Shown here: in pieces, positions 25,418-35,877 of the stretch | How positions within the stretch are numbered: the first letter of the stretch is position 1 | Layout of the letters: the number at the start of each line of letters is the position of its first letter | From: Psychrobacter sp. I-STPA6b | Lineage (GTDB): Bacteria > Pseudomonadota > Gammaproteobacteria > Pseudomonadales > Moraxellaceae | DNA length: 64,000 bases | Direction: 5' to 3' | Assembly: GCF_020662265.1 (NCBI RefSeq) | Contig: NZ_VEWM01000017.1 | Span: forward strand, 23,123-87,122 | Notes under the pieces: model-generated | The model's database searches: none | What the model saw: the letters and a program-made list of their open reading frames with translations, nothing else | What the model was told of the DNA's origin: nothing | Made by a program: the position numbers and the translations under genes

Positions 25418-26032
25418 CTAGTTGGATAATAGTGCAGCAATGGTATTCTCAAAGCGTTGTTGTTGGCGTGCTAGCGTTTGACGCTTGGCGATGATAATGG
25501 ACTTTAACTCTGCCAATGCCACATCAAAGTTATCATTCACCACCACATAATCAAAGTGAACATATTGGCGCATTTCATCCACAGCACCTGCAAGCCGACG
25601 CTCAATAACTTCGGTGCTATCTTGCCCGCGTGTCGATAAGCGTTGACGTAGGCTGGCTAAACTGGGCGGTAGAATAAAAATCATGGTGACATCATCAAAA
25701 ATCTCTTTCACCTGTAGAGCGCCTTGCCAGTCAATTTCCAAAATAACATCTAGCCCAGCATTAAGCTGTTTGTTGACGCTTTCTTGCGATGTGCCATAGT
25801 AGTTGCCAAAAACTTCTGCATGCTCTAAAAATTGTCCCGCTTGAATGCCTGAAACAAAGTTGGCAACATCGGTAAAGTGGTAATGCTGTCCATCAACTTC
25901 ACCAGTACGTGGCTGGCGAGTGGTATGCGAGACACTGACGGCAAGCTCATTAGTGGTGGCAATAAGCTGTTTTACCAGTGAGGTTTTTCCGGTTCCTGAA
26001 GCAGCAGTGATAATAAAAAGTGACCCAGTCAT
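25418..26032 (-). CDS. gmk: Guanylate kinase
   Basis: 204 residues. Walker A is [27 protein letters not shown] binds [11 protein letters not shown] and DWQGALQV follow; and the lid region has [10 protein letters not shown]. It converts GMP to GDP with ATP in the cytoplasm and is essential. rpoZ follows on the same strand. The divergent ispH promoter region lies upstream (about 210 bases). The gmk-rpoZ pairing is standard in proteobacteria. Confidence 0.97.
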   Translation of the reverse strand: MTGSLFIITAASGTGKTSLVKQLIATTNELAVSVSHTTRQPRTGEVDGQHYHFTDVANFVSGIQAGQFLEHAEVFGNYYGTSQESVNKQLNAGLDVILEIDWQGALQVKEIFDDVTMIFILPPSLASLRQRLSTRGQDSTEVIERRLAGAVDEMRQYVHFDYVVVNDNFDVALAELKSIIIAKRQTLARQQQRFENTIAALLSN

Positions 26033-26241
26033 CGTGTTATCCTAATGGGTGAGTGATATTTGTAAAATTATGGTAAAGTGTGGGCATAAATATTACGTTA
26101 TAATGGCACGTTGAATGTGCTGTACGCTTATTTTCACGACTTTTCCATGCTTTATATTGATATTAGGTATTATCATCAATATAAAATCGTTGAGTCATTA
26201 TTGACCAGTTTTCGCTAAATTATCTATTGATAGGCATCTTT

Positions 26242-27195
26242 ATGCAAATATATCTTGCCAATCCTCGTGGGTTTTGTGCGGGCGTTGACCGTGCCATCGC
26301 CATTGTAAACGAGGCGTTAGCCCGATTTCCACCACCAATTTATGTTCGCCATGAGGTCGTACATAATAAGTTTGTTGTGTCTGACTTAGCAAGACGTGGT
26401 GCTGTTTTTGTCGAAGAGTTAGATGAAGTGCCAGATGGTGCAATTGTTATTTTCTCAGCACATGGGGTGTCAAAAGCTGTTGAAGAAGAAGCAGAACGTC
26501 GAGATTTAACGGTATTTGATGCCACTTGTCCTTTGGTAACAAAGGTTCATATTGAAGTCTCAAAGTTTGCCAAAGATGGTATGGATGCCATTTTAATTGG
26601 TCATGCTGGACATCCTGAAGTAGAAGGTACAATGGGACGCTTTAACCGCAGTCATGGTGGACAGATTCACTTGGTCGAAAATGAACATGACGTTGCTAAT
26701 CTAAGTATTCGAGACCCACAACGACTGGCGTTTGTTACTCAGACAACCTTATCTATGGATGATACGGCTGTTGTTATTGATGCCCTACGGGAAAAGTTTC
26801 CAGAAATTAAAGGGCCACGCAAAGATGACATTTGCTATGCCACTCAAAATCGCCAAGATGCGGTTAAGGATTTGGCTGAGCGTTGTGAAGTAGTGCTGGT
26901 AGTTGGCTCTCCCAACTCATCTAACTCCAATCGTTTGCGTGAGTTGGCGGAACGTATGGGCTGTCGTGCCTTTTTGATTGATAATGCTGGTGAAATGAAG
27001 CAGTCCTGGTTTACGGATGTTAAGCATGTGGGTGTGACAGCAGGGGCATCTGCCCCTGAAGTTCTAATTCAGGACGTTTTACAGCAGTTGCAAGAGTGGG
27101 GTGGACAGCTTCCTAGCGAGCTAGAAGGTATCGAAGAGAATGTGACTTTTAGCTTACCCAAGGCGTTACGTATTCCTGTAGAGCAGGTCTCGTAG
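26242..27195 (+). CDS. ispH: 4-hydroxy-3-methylbut-2-enyl diphosphate reductase
   Basis: 317 residues from the ATG at 26242, with AGG seven bases upstream; an upstream in-frame TTG is less likely. The three cluster cysteines lie in [19 protein letters not shown] and [28 protein letters not shown] and [11 protein letters not shown] complete the active site. It is the last enzyme of the MEP isoprenoid pathway, an iron-sulfur protein that releases IPP and DMAPP. It is a single gene ending in a strong terminator. Confidence 0.97.
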   Translation: MQIYLANPRGFCAGVDRAIAIVNEALARFPPPIYVRHEVVHNKFVVSDLARRGAVFVEELDEVPDGAIVIFSAHGVSKAVEEEAERRDLTVFDATCPLVTKVHIEVSKFAKDGMDAILIGHAGHPEVEGTMGRFNRSHGGQIHLVENEHDVANLSIRDPQRLAFVTQTTLSMDDTAVVIDALREKFPEIKGPRKDDICYATQNRQDAVKDLAERCEVVLVVGSPNSSNSNRLRELAERMGCRAFLIDNAGEMKQSWFTDVKHVGVTAGASAPEVLIQDVLQQLQEWGGQLPSELEGIEENVTFSLPKALRIPVEQVS

Positions 27196-27637
27196 AGTCA
27201 ACTAGTCTTTGTAGTTTTGCTTAGTATGTCGTTATAGTATTTATGCTCCTTTTTATAAAATAAAAAGGAGCTTTTTTTATGTATATTTACTTATAAAATA
27301 GGTTGCTATTCATTTTCATTATGTTATTTTAAGTCATGTATGAACTGTTTATATTGGTAATTTCTTGCAAGTTTGTTGCAGTAAAATAGTGAAGCTATCA
27401 CCTTTATTTTTATAAGTATTCTTTTGCTGGTTACTATCTTTATGACTATAGGTCTAAGCTTGTTATAAAAGTAGTTGGTGGTTCGCTAAGTTTATTGGTA
27501 ACAAACGGATATTGCGTTCATTGTATTAGCGGTTCATCTATATGTTAAATCATAAGCATATTAAATCATAAACTTTATAAACTGTAAGTGTGACGTGTTA
27601 ATCATTAACTAATGATCCTAAGTTTAGGGAGATGAGT
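27196..27637 (+). other. Intergenic region with the ispH terminator and a long leader of the binding-protein gene
   Basis: After the terminator at 27245-27278 I see no gene up to 27638. The sequence is AT-rich and presumably contains the promoter of the solute-binding lipoprotein gene. No motif stands out. Confidence 0.5.
27245..27278 (+). terminator. Intrinsic terminator of ispH
   Basis: GCTCCTTTTT pairs with AAAAAGGAGC around a seven-base loop, followed by seven T. Confidence 0.92.
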
Positions 27638-28513
27638 ATGAACCATAAATGGAAAGTATTGGCAATATCGGCGTTATTGGGATTGGCAGGGTGTAATCAA
27701 TCTCCAGAACCAGCAGAAACGGCAAACGCAGTAGCAGTAAGCGACAGTTCAGAATCTACAGAGGTGGAAGCGCCTGTCAGTACCTTACCTGCAGATGCAC
27801 CTGTTTATATTGTAGGAACGATTTCTTCATTTCCTCCTTTTGTATTAAGTGATGAATATGGAAAGCCGAAGGGATTTGATATTGATATTATTAAAGCCAT
27901 CGGTGAAAAAGAAGGATTTGCTGTTCAAGTGATTATCTCTCCTTGGCAGGGGTTACTGGATATGCTCAATAGTGATGAGCGAGATATTATTGCAACAGGT
28001 GTGGTTATCAATCCTGAGCGTGAGCAAAAGTATGATTTTTCAGACCCATATTTAGATACTCAGTGGATGGGGATTTTACAAGAGAATCCTAGCGCAGGTA
28101 GACCAAAGTACGATAACTTTGCAGAGGCAGTACAGCAAAGCACTAAATTTACCACACAAGCAGAGTCCGCTGGTGTACCAGCATTAGAACAGTTATTGGC
28201 AGGACGTACAGATGCGAAAATTATTGAAGTAGACAGTCAGTTTATGGAGCTAGAGAAAGTCGTTCGTAATGAAGCAGATATGGCGTATGATATCTCACGA
28301 GTTCTACAGTATTATAGTAATCAGATGGGTGATTACAACTTATATGGTCTTGTCAATCCAGACTCACAAGTAGAATATTTTGGTTATGCTGTCAAAAAAG
28401 GACGGGATGATGACCTTCTACAAAAAATTAATAGTGGATTGAAAAAAATCAAGGCAGATGGTACTTATGATAAAATTTATACTAAATGGTTTGGGGAAGC
28501 GCCTACGAATTAA
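27638..28513 (+). CDS. Amino-acid-type ABC transporter substrate-binding lipoprotein
   Basis: 291 residues from the ATG at 27638, with AGGGAG just upstream. A lipoprotein signal ends in LGLAGC (Cys19), followed by a Glu/Ser/Ala-rich linker and an SBP_bac_3-type domain: GTISSFPPFVLSDEYGKPKGFDIDIIKAI and IIATGVVINPEREQKYDFSDPY. Proteins of this fold bind polar amino acids for ABC import, and the lipid would anchor it to a membrane facing the periplasm. No permease or ATPase gene is adjacent, so its partners are elsewhere. The ligand cannot be told from sequence alone. Confidence 0.88.
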   Translation: MNHKWKVLAISALLGLAGCNQSPEPAETANAVAVSDSSESTEVEAPVSTLPADAPVYIVGTISSFPPFVLSDEYGKPKGFDIDIIKAIGEKEGFAVQVIISPWQGLLDMLNSDERDIIATGVVINPEREQKYDFSDPYLDTQWMGILQENPSAGRPKYDNFAEAVQQSTKFTTQAESAGVPALEQLLAGRTDAKIIEVDSQFMELEKVVRNEADMAYDISRVLQYYSNQMGDYNLYGLVNPDSQVEYFGYAVKKGRDDDLLQKINSGLKKIKADGTYDKIYTKWFGEAPTN

Positions 28514-28814
28514 TTAAAGTGTTTATTCAAGTCGCTATGTTATCCAGTTAAATGATTAAGTGACATAGTAATGTAATCAACTAAAATACTAACCAAATTA
28601 ATAGATATCATGATTTTATCAATTAAGCCTGCTATTACAGCAGGCTTTTTTATAGATAATCAAATATTATTAGCAACAGTGCTTGAAAATTATCATAAGC
28701 GCCCATATTTGTTCACTCAGTAGACTGCTTTACTCATCATAGTATTATGTTGAGTTAACAAATGCAGTCATAGAAAATGAACCGTTTAACGATGAATAAA
28801 GGATTGAGAAACTT
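28514..28814 (+). other. Intergenic region with a terminator and the htpG promoter region
   Basis: It holds the terminator at 28625-28651. No gene is seen, and no clear heat-shock promoter could be picked out by eye upstream of htpG. Confidence 0.5.
28625..28651 (+). terminator. Intrinsic terminator after the binding-protein gene
   Basis: AAGCCTGCT pairs with AGCAGGCTT around a five-base loop and runs into a T-tract. Confidence 0.88.
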
Positions 28815-30758
28815 ATGAGTGATAACAATCAACCACAAAAGCACGTCTTTGAAGCTGAAGTCGCACAGCTACTACATTTAGTGACCCATTCTTTATATTC
28901 TAATGCTGACATTTTTGTGCGTGAGCTGGTCTCTAATGCCTCAGATGCGTGTGACAAATTGCGTTTTGAAGCAACCAGTGATGACAGTCTTTATGAAGGG
29001 GATGCTGAATTACGTATTCGCATTGATATTGATAAAGAAGCCAAAACCATCACCTTTACTGACAATGGTATTGGTATGAATACCCAAGATGCCATTGAAA
29101 ACTTAGGTACCATTGCCAAATCAGGAACCAAAGCCTTTTTGGAAAAGCTATCAGATGCACAAAAGCAAGATGGCAACTTGATTGGACAGTTTGGCGTGGG
29201 CTTTTACTCAGGTTTTATTGTTGCTGACACCATTACTGTAGAGTCACGTAAAGCTGGTGAGTCAGCCGAGCAGGGCGTACGCTGGGTATCAGACGGTACA
29301 GGTGCATTCACCACTGAAAGTATCAACAAAGACACTCGCGGTACCAGCATTACTTTGCACCTAAAAGAAGAATATAGCGAAGGTGAAAGTGACTATCTTG
29401 ACCGCAATAAAATCAAGCGTTTGGTTAATAAATACTCTGACCATATCAGCTTACCGATTCAAATGCGTAAAGAAGTCTGGCAAGAAGATGTTGTTGAAGA
29501 TGGTGAAGAAAGCGATACACCGGCTGGTGGCGAAATGGTCGTCACTGATGAGTGGGAAACCATCAACAAAGCCAGTGCATTATGGACACGTAGTCCATCT
29601 GAGATTGACGATGAAGAATACATCGACTTTTATAAAAACATTACCTATGACTTTGATGAGCCATTAACATGGACGCACAATCGTGTCGAAGGTCGAGTGC
29701 AGTATACTCAGCTACTTTATATTCCTAAAAAAGCACCTTTTGACCTTTATGCCCGTGAACAACAACGTGGTCTAAAACTATATGTGAAGCGTGTCTTTAT
29801 CATGGATGATGCTGAGCAGTTACTACCAATGTACCTACGCTTTGTTAAAGGAGTGATTGACTCTGCTGACTTGCCACTAAATGTCAGCCGTGAGCTACTG
29901 CAAGAAAGCCGTGATGTAAAATCTATCCGTGATGGTAATGCTCGCCGAGTCTTAACCTTGTTGGCTAGCTTGGCAAACAGTGAAGACAGCGAAAAGCAAG
30001 ATAAATATAAACAGTTTTATGCTGAATTTGGTGATGTCATCAAAGAAGGTCTTGGTGAAGACATGAATAACCAAGAGCGTATCGCTAAGCTGTTGCGTTA
30101 TACCACCAGTACACATGAAGGTGTGGAAACCAGCTTTGCTGACTATAAAGAGCGTATGAAAGAAGGTCAAAAAGCCATCTACTATCTAACGGCTGAAAAC
30201 TTAGCTTCTGCAAAAAATAGCCCTCAACTTGAGCTATTTAAGAAAAAAGGCATCGAAGTTATCTTAATGACCAGTCGTGTTGATGAGTGGGCGATGAATT
30301 TCTTAACTGAATTTGACGGTACACCACTACAAAATATCGCTAAAGGTGCGGTGGACTTGGGTGACCTACAAGATGAAGAAGAGAAAAAAGAAGCTGAAAA
30401 AGCACAAGAAACCCTAAAACCTGTGGTTGATAAACTAAAAACCACATTGGGTGAACGTGCCAAAGATGTGAAAGTGTCCACACGTTTGGTTGATAGCCCT
30501 GCTTGTTTGGTAGTGGGTGATGGTGAGCTGACCCCACAGATGGTACAAATGCTTAAACAAATGGGACAGCCTGTGCCTGATGTGAAGCCTACTTTAGAAA
30601 TCAACCCAACCCATCCGCTGATTCAAAAGCTAGAAAATAGTGAGCAGTTCGATGACTTGGCACAAGTGATTTTTGACCAAGCATTATTGGCAGATGGTGG
30701 TCAGCTTGAAGACCCATCAGCGTATCTAAAACGAGTTAATGAGTTATTAATGAAATAA
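28815..30758 (+). CDS. htpG: Molecular chaperone HtpG (Hsp90)
   Basis: 647 residues. The N-terminal GHKL ATPase has [20 protein letters not shown] and [11 protein letters not shown]; the middle domain has the catalytic-loop region [12 protein letters not shown]; a C-terminal dimerisation domain follows. It is an ATP-dependent cytosolic chaperone acting with DnaK on late folding clients. It is a single gene bounded by terminators on both sides, so it is probably controlled by its own, perhaps sigma-32-dependent, promoter. rpoH lies about 25 kb away in this window. Confidence 0.97.
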   Translation: MSDNNQPQKHVFEAEVAQLLHLVTHSLYSNADIFVRELVSNASDACDKLRFEATSDDSLYEGDAELRIRIDIDKEAKTITFTDNGIGMNTQDAIENLGTIAKSGTKAFLEKLSDAQKQDGNLIGQFGVGFYSGFIVADTITVESRKAGESAEQGVRWVSDGTGAFTTESINKDTRGTSITLHLKEEYSEGESDYLDRNKIKRLVNKYSDHISLPIQMRKEVWQEDVVEDGEESDTPAGGEMVVTDEWETINKASALWTRSPSEIDDEEYIDFYKNITYDFDEPLTWTHNRVEGRVQYTQLLYIPKKAPFDLYAREQQRGLKLYVKRVFIMDDAEQLLPMYLRFVKGVIDSADLPLNVSRELLQESRDVKSIRDGNARRVLTLLASLANSEDSEKQDKYKQFYAEFGDVIKEGLGEDMNNQERIAKLLRYTTSTHEGVETSFADYKERMKEGQKAIYYLTAENLASAKNSPQLELFKKKGIEVILMTSRVDEWAMNFLTEFDGTPLQNIAKGAVDLGDLQDEEEKKEAEKAQETLKPVVDKLKTTLGERAKDVKVSTRLVDSPACLVVGDGELTPQMVQMLKQMGQPVPDVKPTLEINPTHPLIQKLENSEQFDDLAQVIFDQALLADGGQLEDPSAYLKRVNELLMK

Positions 30759-30793
30759 TTTAACTTACTGTTTTTTTGATAGTAATAATGTGA

Positions 30794-30828
30794 TAAAAAA
30801 GGGACTTATGATAAGTCCCTTTTTTTTA
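30794..30828 (+). terminator. Intrinsic terminator of htpG
   Basis: AAAAAAGGGACTTA pairs with TAAGTCCCTTTTTT around a three-base loop, followed by more T. Confidence 0.92.
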
Positions 30829-31007
30829 TTTTATGTTGTGATTGATTCGGTAAGATTTAGTCAAAGGCTTGTGTATTAAGGGTATATGCTCTATAACCGT
30901 TACAAATTCTAATTATTAAGTGCTGAAATAATCCGTTACTATATCTATAGTAGCGTATGACCTTTTATTCCCTTTTTTTGACCTATGACTGATAGAGGTG
31001 TGTCCAG

Positions 31008-32435
31008 TTGTCCCTAGCATCACTCAAAGTCCCTTCTTTACAGCGCTTTCCATTGAACTTTGCTGCCAACCTTATAGCCGCCTTATGGATGCTAGTTGGC
31101 TCTACACGTGCTTTTGCATGGGTAAAGCCCACCTTTTTACAGTTTTTAATTTTCTCTGTACTGGCATTAGCAAGTAATACCTTATTTTCATGGTTAGCGG
31201 CTGATTATGGCAGTGTGTTTAATGAGCAAGGACTAGTCAGTTACTTAATATGGCCGATTATTGCTGTACTGGCTGGTATCATTTTGGCACGCCGTTCGGG
31301 AAACTATGCCTTACTGTTTGTTCCTGCGGTATTATGGCTGACAGCCGATACCATGTTAGCCTTGCTCCAAAGTTTGATTCAGTTTTTGGGAACGAGAGGA
31401 TGGTTACCGTTATGGAGCTATTCATTATTACCAACTGTTTTTCTACTATTATTTTTATGGCAGACCGTAGCGTTGTTATGGATATTTGCACGCAAACTGC
31501 GAACGCCATGGTGGGAGCGTCTTTTAGTTTTAATTGGTGCAGTGGCACTATTAACAATGTGGCAAAAAAATGTCGCTGATCAGCCCATATTTAAAGCTGT
31601 ACCCAGTATGCCTGTATTAGAAGAGTCTGCATTTTATGCTCAGCCTATTTTATTATCCAATGCGCTTAATGCCATACAACAAAACCGTATGGGAGAGACA
31701 GATTGGTTTTTTATGGGGGTAGCGGGCTATGCAGGGCAAAATGTATTTCGTTCAGAAATAGATGAAGTTCGGCAGTTATTTGATGTGCGTTTTAAAACAA
31801 AAGGGCATTCACTAAGTTTAATTAATAATACCTATAGTTGGAATGAACAACCCATTGCTACCAAGACCAGTATTGCTCAAGGATTAAAACGTATTGGACA
31901 AAGAATGAACCCTGATGAAGATGTATTGTTTATGGCATTGTCTTCACATGGTGATATTGGTGCCTTGCAGTTAGATAATCCACCCATGGCATTAGAATAT
32001 ATTGACCCAAAATGGTTGCGTCAGACATTAGATGACTCAGGTATTCGCTGGCGAGTGATTGTTATCTCAGCGTGTTATTCAGGCTCATTTATTAATGAAT
32101 TGGCGTCACCAACAACGGTTGTTATTACTGCTTCAGCAAGTGATAAGACCTCTTTTGGTTGTAGCAATGAAGCGGATTTAACTTATTTTGGTCGGGCATT
32201 TTTCGCTGAAAGTCTGCGTAATAATAACAGCTTAGAATCAGCATTTTTAGAAGCCAAACAACGCATAGCTGAGCGTGAATCAGCCATGGGATTTGATGCT
32301 TCAGAGCCACAAATGGTGATTGGTGAGCTCATGGAAGTTGCATTACCTGAGTTTGAGCAAACATTATTTGAGCAGAATCAGCCTGAGTCAATCAGCATTA
32401 ACATTCCAGCAGATGTCTTATTAACACCGCCCTAG
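31008..32435 (+). CDS. Membrane-anchored C13 (legumain-like) cysteine peptidase
   Basis: 475 residues. Residues 1-185 contain about five hydrophobic segments (roughly 40-65, 77-93, 101-125, 138-160, 171-184). The C-terminal half has the caspase-like C13 catalytic pair: ALSSHGDIG (His314) and VISACYSGSF (Cys356), with SDKTSFGC and a closing LEAKQRI region. The likely location is an inner-membrane anchor with a periplasmic or cytoplasmic peptidase domain; the orientation is unclear. The only start in frame is the TTG at 31008, nine bases after GAGG, because a stop precedes it. Bacterial C13 proteins are little studied. Confidence 0.8.
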   Translation: MSLASLKVPSLQRFPLNFAANLIAALWMLVGSTRAFAWVKPTFLQFLIFSVLALASNTLFSWLAADYGSVFNEQGLVSYLIWPIIAVLAGIILARRSGNYALLFVPAVLWLTADTMLALLQSLIQFLGTRGWLPLWSYSLLPTVFLLLFLWQTVALLWIFARKLRTPWWERLLVLIGAVALLTMWQKNVADQPIFKAVPSMPVLEESAFYAQPILLSNALNAIQQNRMGETDWFFMGVAGYAGQNVFRSEIDEVRQLFDVRFKTKGHSLSLINNTYSWNEQPIATKTSIAQGLKRIGQRMNPDEDVLFMALSSHGDIGALQLDNPPMALEYIDPKWLRQTLDDSGIRWRVIVISACYSGSFINELASPTTVVITASASDKTSFGCSNEADLTYFGRAFFAESLRNNNSLESAFLEAKQRIAERESAMGFDASEPQMVIGELMEVALPEFEQTLFEQNQPESISINIPADVLLTPP

Positions 32436-32607
32436 TATCTGAGTAGTCTGAGTAGAAGGTGGGTAAGTGACCTTTTAAAACCTGTACTAATGAGAGTATA
32501 ATCCTAACATATAGCCATCAAACACATAAATCATATATTAAACTTGAATTTTGAGTTTAATAATGGTTAATGTCTAGCCAATTTATTAAAATTATAGGTA
32601 ATGCCTT

Positions 32608-33309
32608 ATGACATCACAGTCTTGCACCAAAGATTACTTAATTGCACCTTCTATTTTATCTGCTGATTTTGCTCGTTTGGGTGAAGAAGTAGAAAATGTC
32701 TTAAAAGCAGGGGCAGATGTGGTACATTTTGATGTGATGGATAACCATTATGTACCAAACTTAACCTTTGGTAGCATGATTTGTAAAGCATTACGTGATT
32801 ATGGCATCACTGCACCAATAGATGTGCATCTAATGGTTAGCCCTGTTGATGGTATGATTGAGCAATTTTTAGAGGCGGGTGCAAGTATCATTACTTTTCA
32901 CCCTGAAGCGACCCAACATGTTGACCGCTCATTACAACTAATTAAAGATGGCGGGGCAGAGTGTGGTTTGGTACTAAATCCAGCGACACCATTGCACTAT
33001 TTGGACTATGTCATGGATAAAGTTGACCAGATTTTGTTGATGAGTGTCAATCCAGGCTTTGGTGGACAGTCTTTTATTGATACTACTTTGGATAAAATTC
33101 GAGAAGTAAGACGGCGTATAGATGCTACTGGGCGAGCCATCCGTTTAGAGGTTGATGGTGGTATCAAAACAAATAATATTCGAGCTGTCGCAGAAGCAGG
33201 TGCAGATATGTTTGTGGCTGGGTCAGCTATTTTTAACCAAGATGACTATCAAGCAGTCATTACAGCCATGCGAGAAGAATTAAAGTTGGTTGGTTGTCAG
33301 TCAGCATAA
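32608..33309 (+). CDS. rpe: Ribulose-phosphate 3-epimerase
   Basis: 233 residues, a TIM barrel with metal ligands in [28 protein letters not shown] and LEVDGGI, the standard Rpe set. It interconverts ribulose-5-phosphate and xylulose-5-phosphate in the pentose phosphate pathway. The downstream small membrane-protein gene begins shortly after or overlaps in frame choice. No gph phosphatase gene follows, unlike in many relatives. Confidence 0.97.
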   Translation: MTSQSCTKDYLIAPSILSADFARLGEEVENVLKAGADVVHFDVMDNHYVPNLTFGSMICKALRDYGITAPIDVHLMVSPVDGMIEQFLEAGASIITFHPEATQHVDRSLQLIKDGGAECGLVLNPATPLHYLDYVMDKVDQILLMSVNPGFGGQSFIDTTLDKIREVRRRIDATGRAIRLEVDGGIKTNNIRAVAEAGADMFVAGSAIFNQDDYQAVITAMREELKLVGCQSA

Positions 33310-33331
33310 TTGTGAAGTGGTAGATAGTTAT

Positions 33332-33682
33332 ATGCAATCTTCAAAAGATATCACCAATAATCCTGCACAACAGCTCAAAACGAGCAAAAAAGTGAGCCTT
33401 GTTCCTAAAGGGATTACCATTGGCTTGGCGATAGCAACTTTGTGTTTAAGCTCAGCAATTTATATCTTTCGTCTGATATTGGGTGATGATCCTAATACAG
33501 TGATACGTCATGCACTTATCATCGTGCCTCTTTTTACATTGGGTGTACCTTTAGTATTTTGGTTAGGTGCATTAGTGATGAATAAGTTTAAAGGGATGAA
33601 TATTCAAACCCGAAATGCGCTCACATTGGGCTGGTTAATGGCTTGTGTTGGTCTATTATGGCTAATGGGTGCTTATAGCTAG
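33332..33682 (+). CDS. Small inner-membrane protein of unknown function, 116 aa
   Basis: The frame opens at 33290 inside rpe, but the ATG at 33332 gives a more natural N-terminus (MQSSKDI); neither has a strong ribosome-binding site. A polar N-terminal region (about 30 residues) is followed by three hydrophobic helices (about 31-51, 63-82 and 95-115). The family is not recognised. It may be cotranscribed with rpe. Confidence 0.6.
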   Translation: MQSSKDITNNPAQQLKTSKKVSLVPKGITIGLAIATLCLSSAIYIFRLILGDDPNTVIRHALIIVPLFTLGVPLVFWLGALVMNKFKGMNIQTRNALTLGWLMACVGLLWLMGAYS

Positions 33683-33820
33683 GGGTTGTTAAATATTCAG
33701 CTCATTGGGCTAATATCTACAAAGGATACAGCCATCTTTTGTTTTTATATAAAAACTGGCTGAACTTGCCTTATTCTGCGTTATGCCAAATGGTGATGCA
33801 ACTTTCTCATAGGAACAAGC

Positions 33821-34132
33821 GTGTCTATATTCTCTCCTGATTCTGATTATTATATCTTTCCCAAAGACTTGCCCAGACCTTTGATGTTAAGCTTGATTTT
33901 TGCTTGTGTATTATTGGGGCTAGCATCTTTGCGTCATGGTCATGACTGGCAAAATTGGCTTAATGTTATCGAAAATTGGTTGTTGATGTTATTGATATTT
34001 CCAACCGCAACAGCAACGGTGGCCTTGCCTCTAAAATATCGTGACCCCAGTTTTGAGTTAAAACAAGCTTATTATCTAGGAATGTTTGTGGCACTCTTAT
34101 TTACCTTAGCAAAGTTACGCTATTGGCGCTAG
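33821..34132 (+). CDS. Small membrane protein of unknown function, 103 aa, GTG start
   Basis: A GTG at 33821 follows AGGAA by five bases. Three hydrophobic segments are visible (about 22-37, 50-67 and 84-98), with FPKDLPRP before the first. A conserved small protein is likely, but I do not recognise it. It shares orientation with its neighbours and may form a loose operon. Confidence 0.6.
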   Translation: MSIFSPDSDYYIFPKDLPRPLMLSLIFACVLLGLASLRHGHDWQNWLNVIENWLLMLLIFPTATATVALPLKYRDPSFELKQAYYLGMFVALLFTLAKLRYWR

Positions 34133-34282
34133 ATATCAAAGCTAAATATAAAATAAACTGATTATTTTATATACCATAAGAAGCTAGAAAGGGCTTGAAG
34201 TTTGCTGTCATTGCCATCATTGTTATACATCAATACATATTTTTAGTAAAGATGACTAAGAATAGGCTGAAGAGGACGTAAT

Positions 34283-34621
34283 ATGACGCATGAACATGAC
34301 CAAGAGATAAATGAGGCAGTTGAGCTAGAAGCAGAATCAGATACTAAAGGTAAAAACAAAAAGTTTTCTAGTTTTGGCAAAGAAACCATGTTAGAGCTGG
34401 TTGAGCTGGAAGGTGGTAAACTGGTCTTACGTGATGTCAATAGTAAACAAGACCCTTTAGTAACCATTGATTTCGCTGATAAAATCTATGATGTACTTGG
34501 CAAAGATGCTCAGTTTATTGGGCAACATATGATTCATGCCGCCATTCAGGTCATCATGCATAAGCAAATGAGTCAATGGCATGCACATGTTTATGATGAA
34601 GAGCCAAAGCACTATAGCTAA
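34283..34621 (+). CDS. Conserved cytoplasmic protein of unknown function, 112 aa
   Basis: A soluble acidic protein: an N-terminal Glu-rich tail (about 1-25), then a compact domain with MLELVELEGGKLVLRDV and VTIDFADKIYDVLG and a helix ending in HAAIQVIMHKQM. No catalytic signature is seen. The clean domain layout and following terminator argue for a real gene. It is convergent with rpmG. Confidence 0.7.
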   Translation: MTHEHDQEINEAVELEAESDTKGKNKKFSSFGKETMLELVELEGGKLVLRDVNSKQDPLVTIDFADKIYDVLGKDAQFIGQHMIHAAIQVIMHKQMSQWHAHVYDEEPKHYS

Positions 34622-34692
34622 AGTGAAGTTGGTTAGGTTAATAGTGGGTAAATAGTACAAAAACCAATTCATACTTCATTGATATACTATAT

Positions 34693-34727
34693 AAAAAAGG
34701 GATTATCTGATGATAATCCCTTTTTTT
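34693..34727. terminator. Bidirectional terminator between the 112-aa gene and rpmG
   Basis: AAAAAAGGGATTATC pairs with GATAATCCCTTTTTT around a four-base loop, with A-runs and T-runs on both strands. Confidence 0.9.
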
Positions 34728-34755
34728 GATGCTGAATAGATGCTAAGAAATCAAC

Positions 34756-34911
34756 TTACTTGATTTTAGCTTCTTTAAATACAACATGCTGGCGAATTTT
34801 AGGATCAAACTTTTTGATTTCCATTTTGCCTGGCATGGTGCGTTTATTTTTGGTCGTGGTATAGAAATAACCAGTTCCAGCAGTTGAGACTAATTTGATT
34901 TTATCTCTCAT
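34756..34911 (-). CDS. rpmG: 50S ribosomal protein bL33
   Basis: Read directly from the minus strand: 51 residues beginning [20 protein letters not shown], followed by [21 protein letters not shown] and ending KEAKIK. The length and KFDP segment are the bL33 signature of the cysteine-free type. The start is the ATG at 34911 with GGAAG upstream. It lies 61 bases after rpmB, the usual rpmB-rpmG pair. Confidence 0.95.
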   Translation of the reverse strand: MRDKIKLVSTAGTGYFYTTTKNKRTMPGKMEIKKFDPKIRQHVVFKEAKIK

Positions 34912-34972
34912 GATAATCTTCCTTCAGTAGATGGCTTATTAAGATAGCAGTGGTGACTATAGTATGTCAGTA

Positions 34973-35209
34973 TTAAACTTTTTGACCCTGCGCACGCAAA
35001 TCAGCCAATACTTTATCAATACCGTGCTTGTCGATAATACGCATACCTTTAGAAGAGACACGAAGACGAACAAAACGGTTTTCTGACTCTACCCAGAAGC
35101 GATGGTTGTGAAGGTTTGGTTGGAAGCGGCGACGGGTTTTGTTGTTCGCGTGCGAAACATTGTTACCCACCATTGGGCGCTTTCCAGTCACTTGGCAAAC
35201 TCGAGACAT
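34973..35209 (-). CDS. rpmB: 50S ribosomal protein bL28
   Basis: 78 residues: [21 protein letters not shown], then [20 protein letters not shown] and the closing [14 protein letters not shown]. This is the complete bL28 pattern. It is the first gene of the rpmB-rpmG operon; the promoter should lie between 35210 and about 35350. Confidence 0.96.
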   Translation of the reverse strand: MSRVCQVTGKRPMVGNNVSHANNKTRRRFQPNLHNHRFWVESENRFVRLRVSSKGMRIIDKHGIDKVLADLRAQGQKV

Positions 35210-35877
35210 GGCGAACTCCTCATATATTAGTAAGACATGTGCATAAAGCGCATTTTATCTTACTTATCCATAGTATCAACTCATACACTGTGGAATGGAC
35301 ACAATGAGGTCAAACTTGGATAAATATTGTTAATGGTAATTTGGCGGCCGCCTATCTTTACGCCACAACGAAAAGTAGCAGACCCACAAGAAAATTTAAA
35401 GCGCATATTTATACCATAAGATGCCAAATAACACAACTAAAAATTGATAATACCCTTTGAAATTACTGGTCAATGTATTGGAGTTTGGATGTAACGTCAT
35501 TTTTCTCGACAGGAGGATTCCTCTGTCTATTTTAGTAAAGGTAGATACGGATGATAACATTTATAACCCAAAGAAGGTATTTTGCTAAATTTAGGTTGTA
35601 AGTTACATACAAAAACAGTAAAGTTATTATCAGGAAACTCAATAAAAATATTTGGTTACTAAGTAGTAATGATGAGGCTACATAACATACCAAGTAAATT
35701 TGAGAGGAAGCATTGCCCCAGTAACTTAGCGCATTGTTGTTATATCAATAAAATCTGTTGCTGTTTAGGGTGAGTTTATTTATTGAAACTGAAATAATCT
35801 CATAACAACTTTTTTAATTTGTCACAATTTTTTAGCACATAGTACCTATTTTGGGGTACGAATGCGGAGTCTATATT
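35210..35877. other. Intergenic region between rpmB and the Ig-like lipoprotein gene
   Basis: No gene is seen. Points of note are an all-G/C palindrome, GGCGGCCGCC, at 35343-35352 (a NotI site in AT-rich DNA) and a small hairpin with bulge, GACAGGAGG/CCTCTGTC, at 35508-35527. The region holds divergent promoters. The leader before the lipoprotein gene may be several hundred bases long. Confidence 0.5.

Noticed and set aside
28691..28814. Sigma-32 promoter upstream of htpG
   Set aside because: No sequence there matches the heat-shock consensus well enough to report.
34950..34965. GACTATAGTATG, like the right end of the Correia-like element
   Set aside because: No left arm or internal Correia motifs nearby; it lies in the short rpmB-rpmG spacer, so probably chance.
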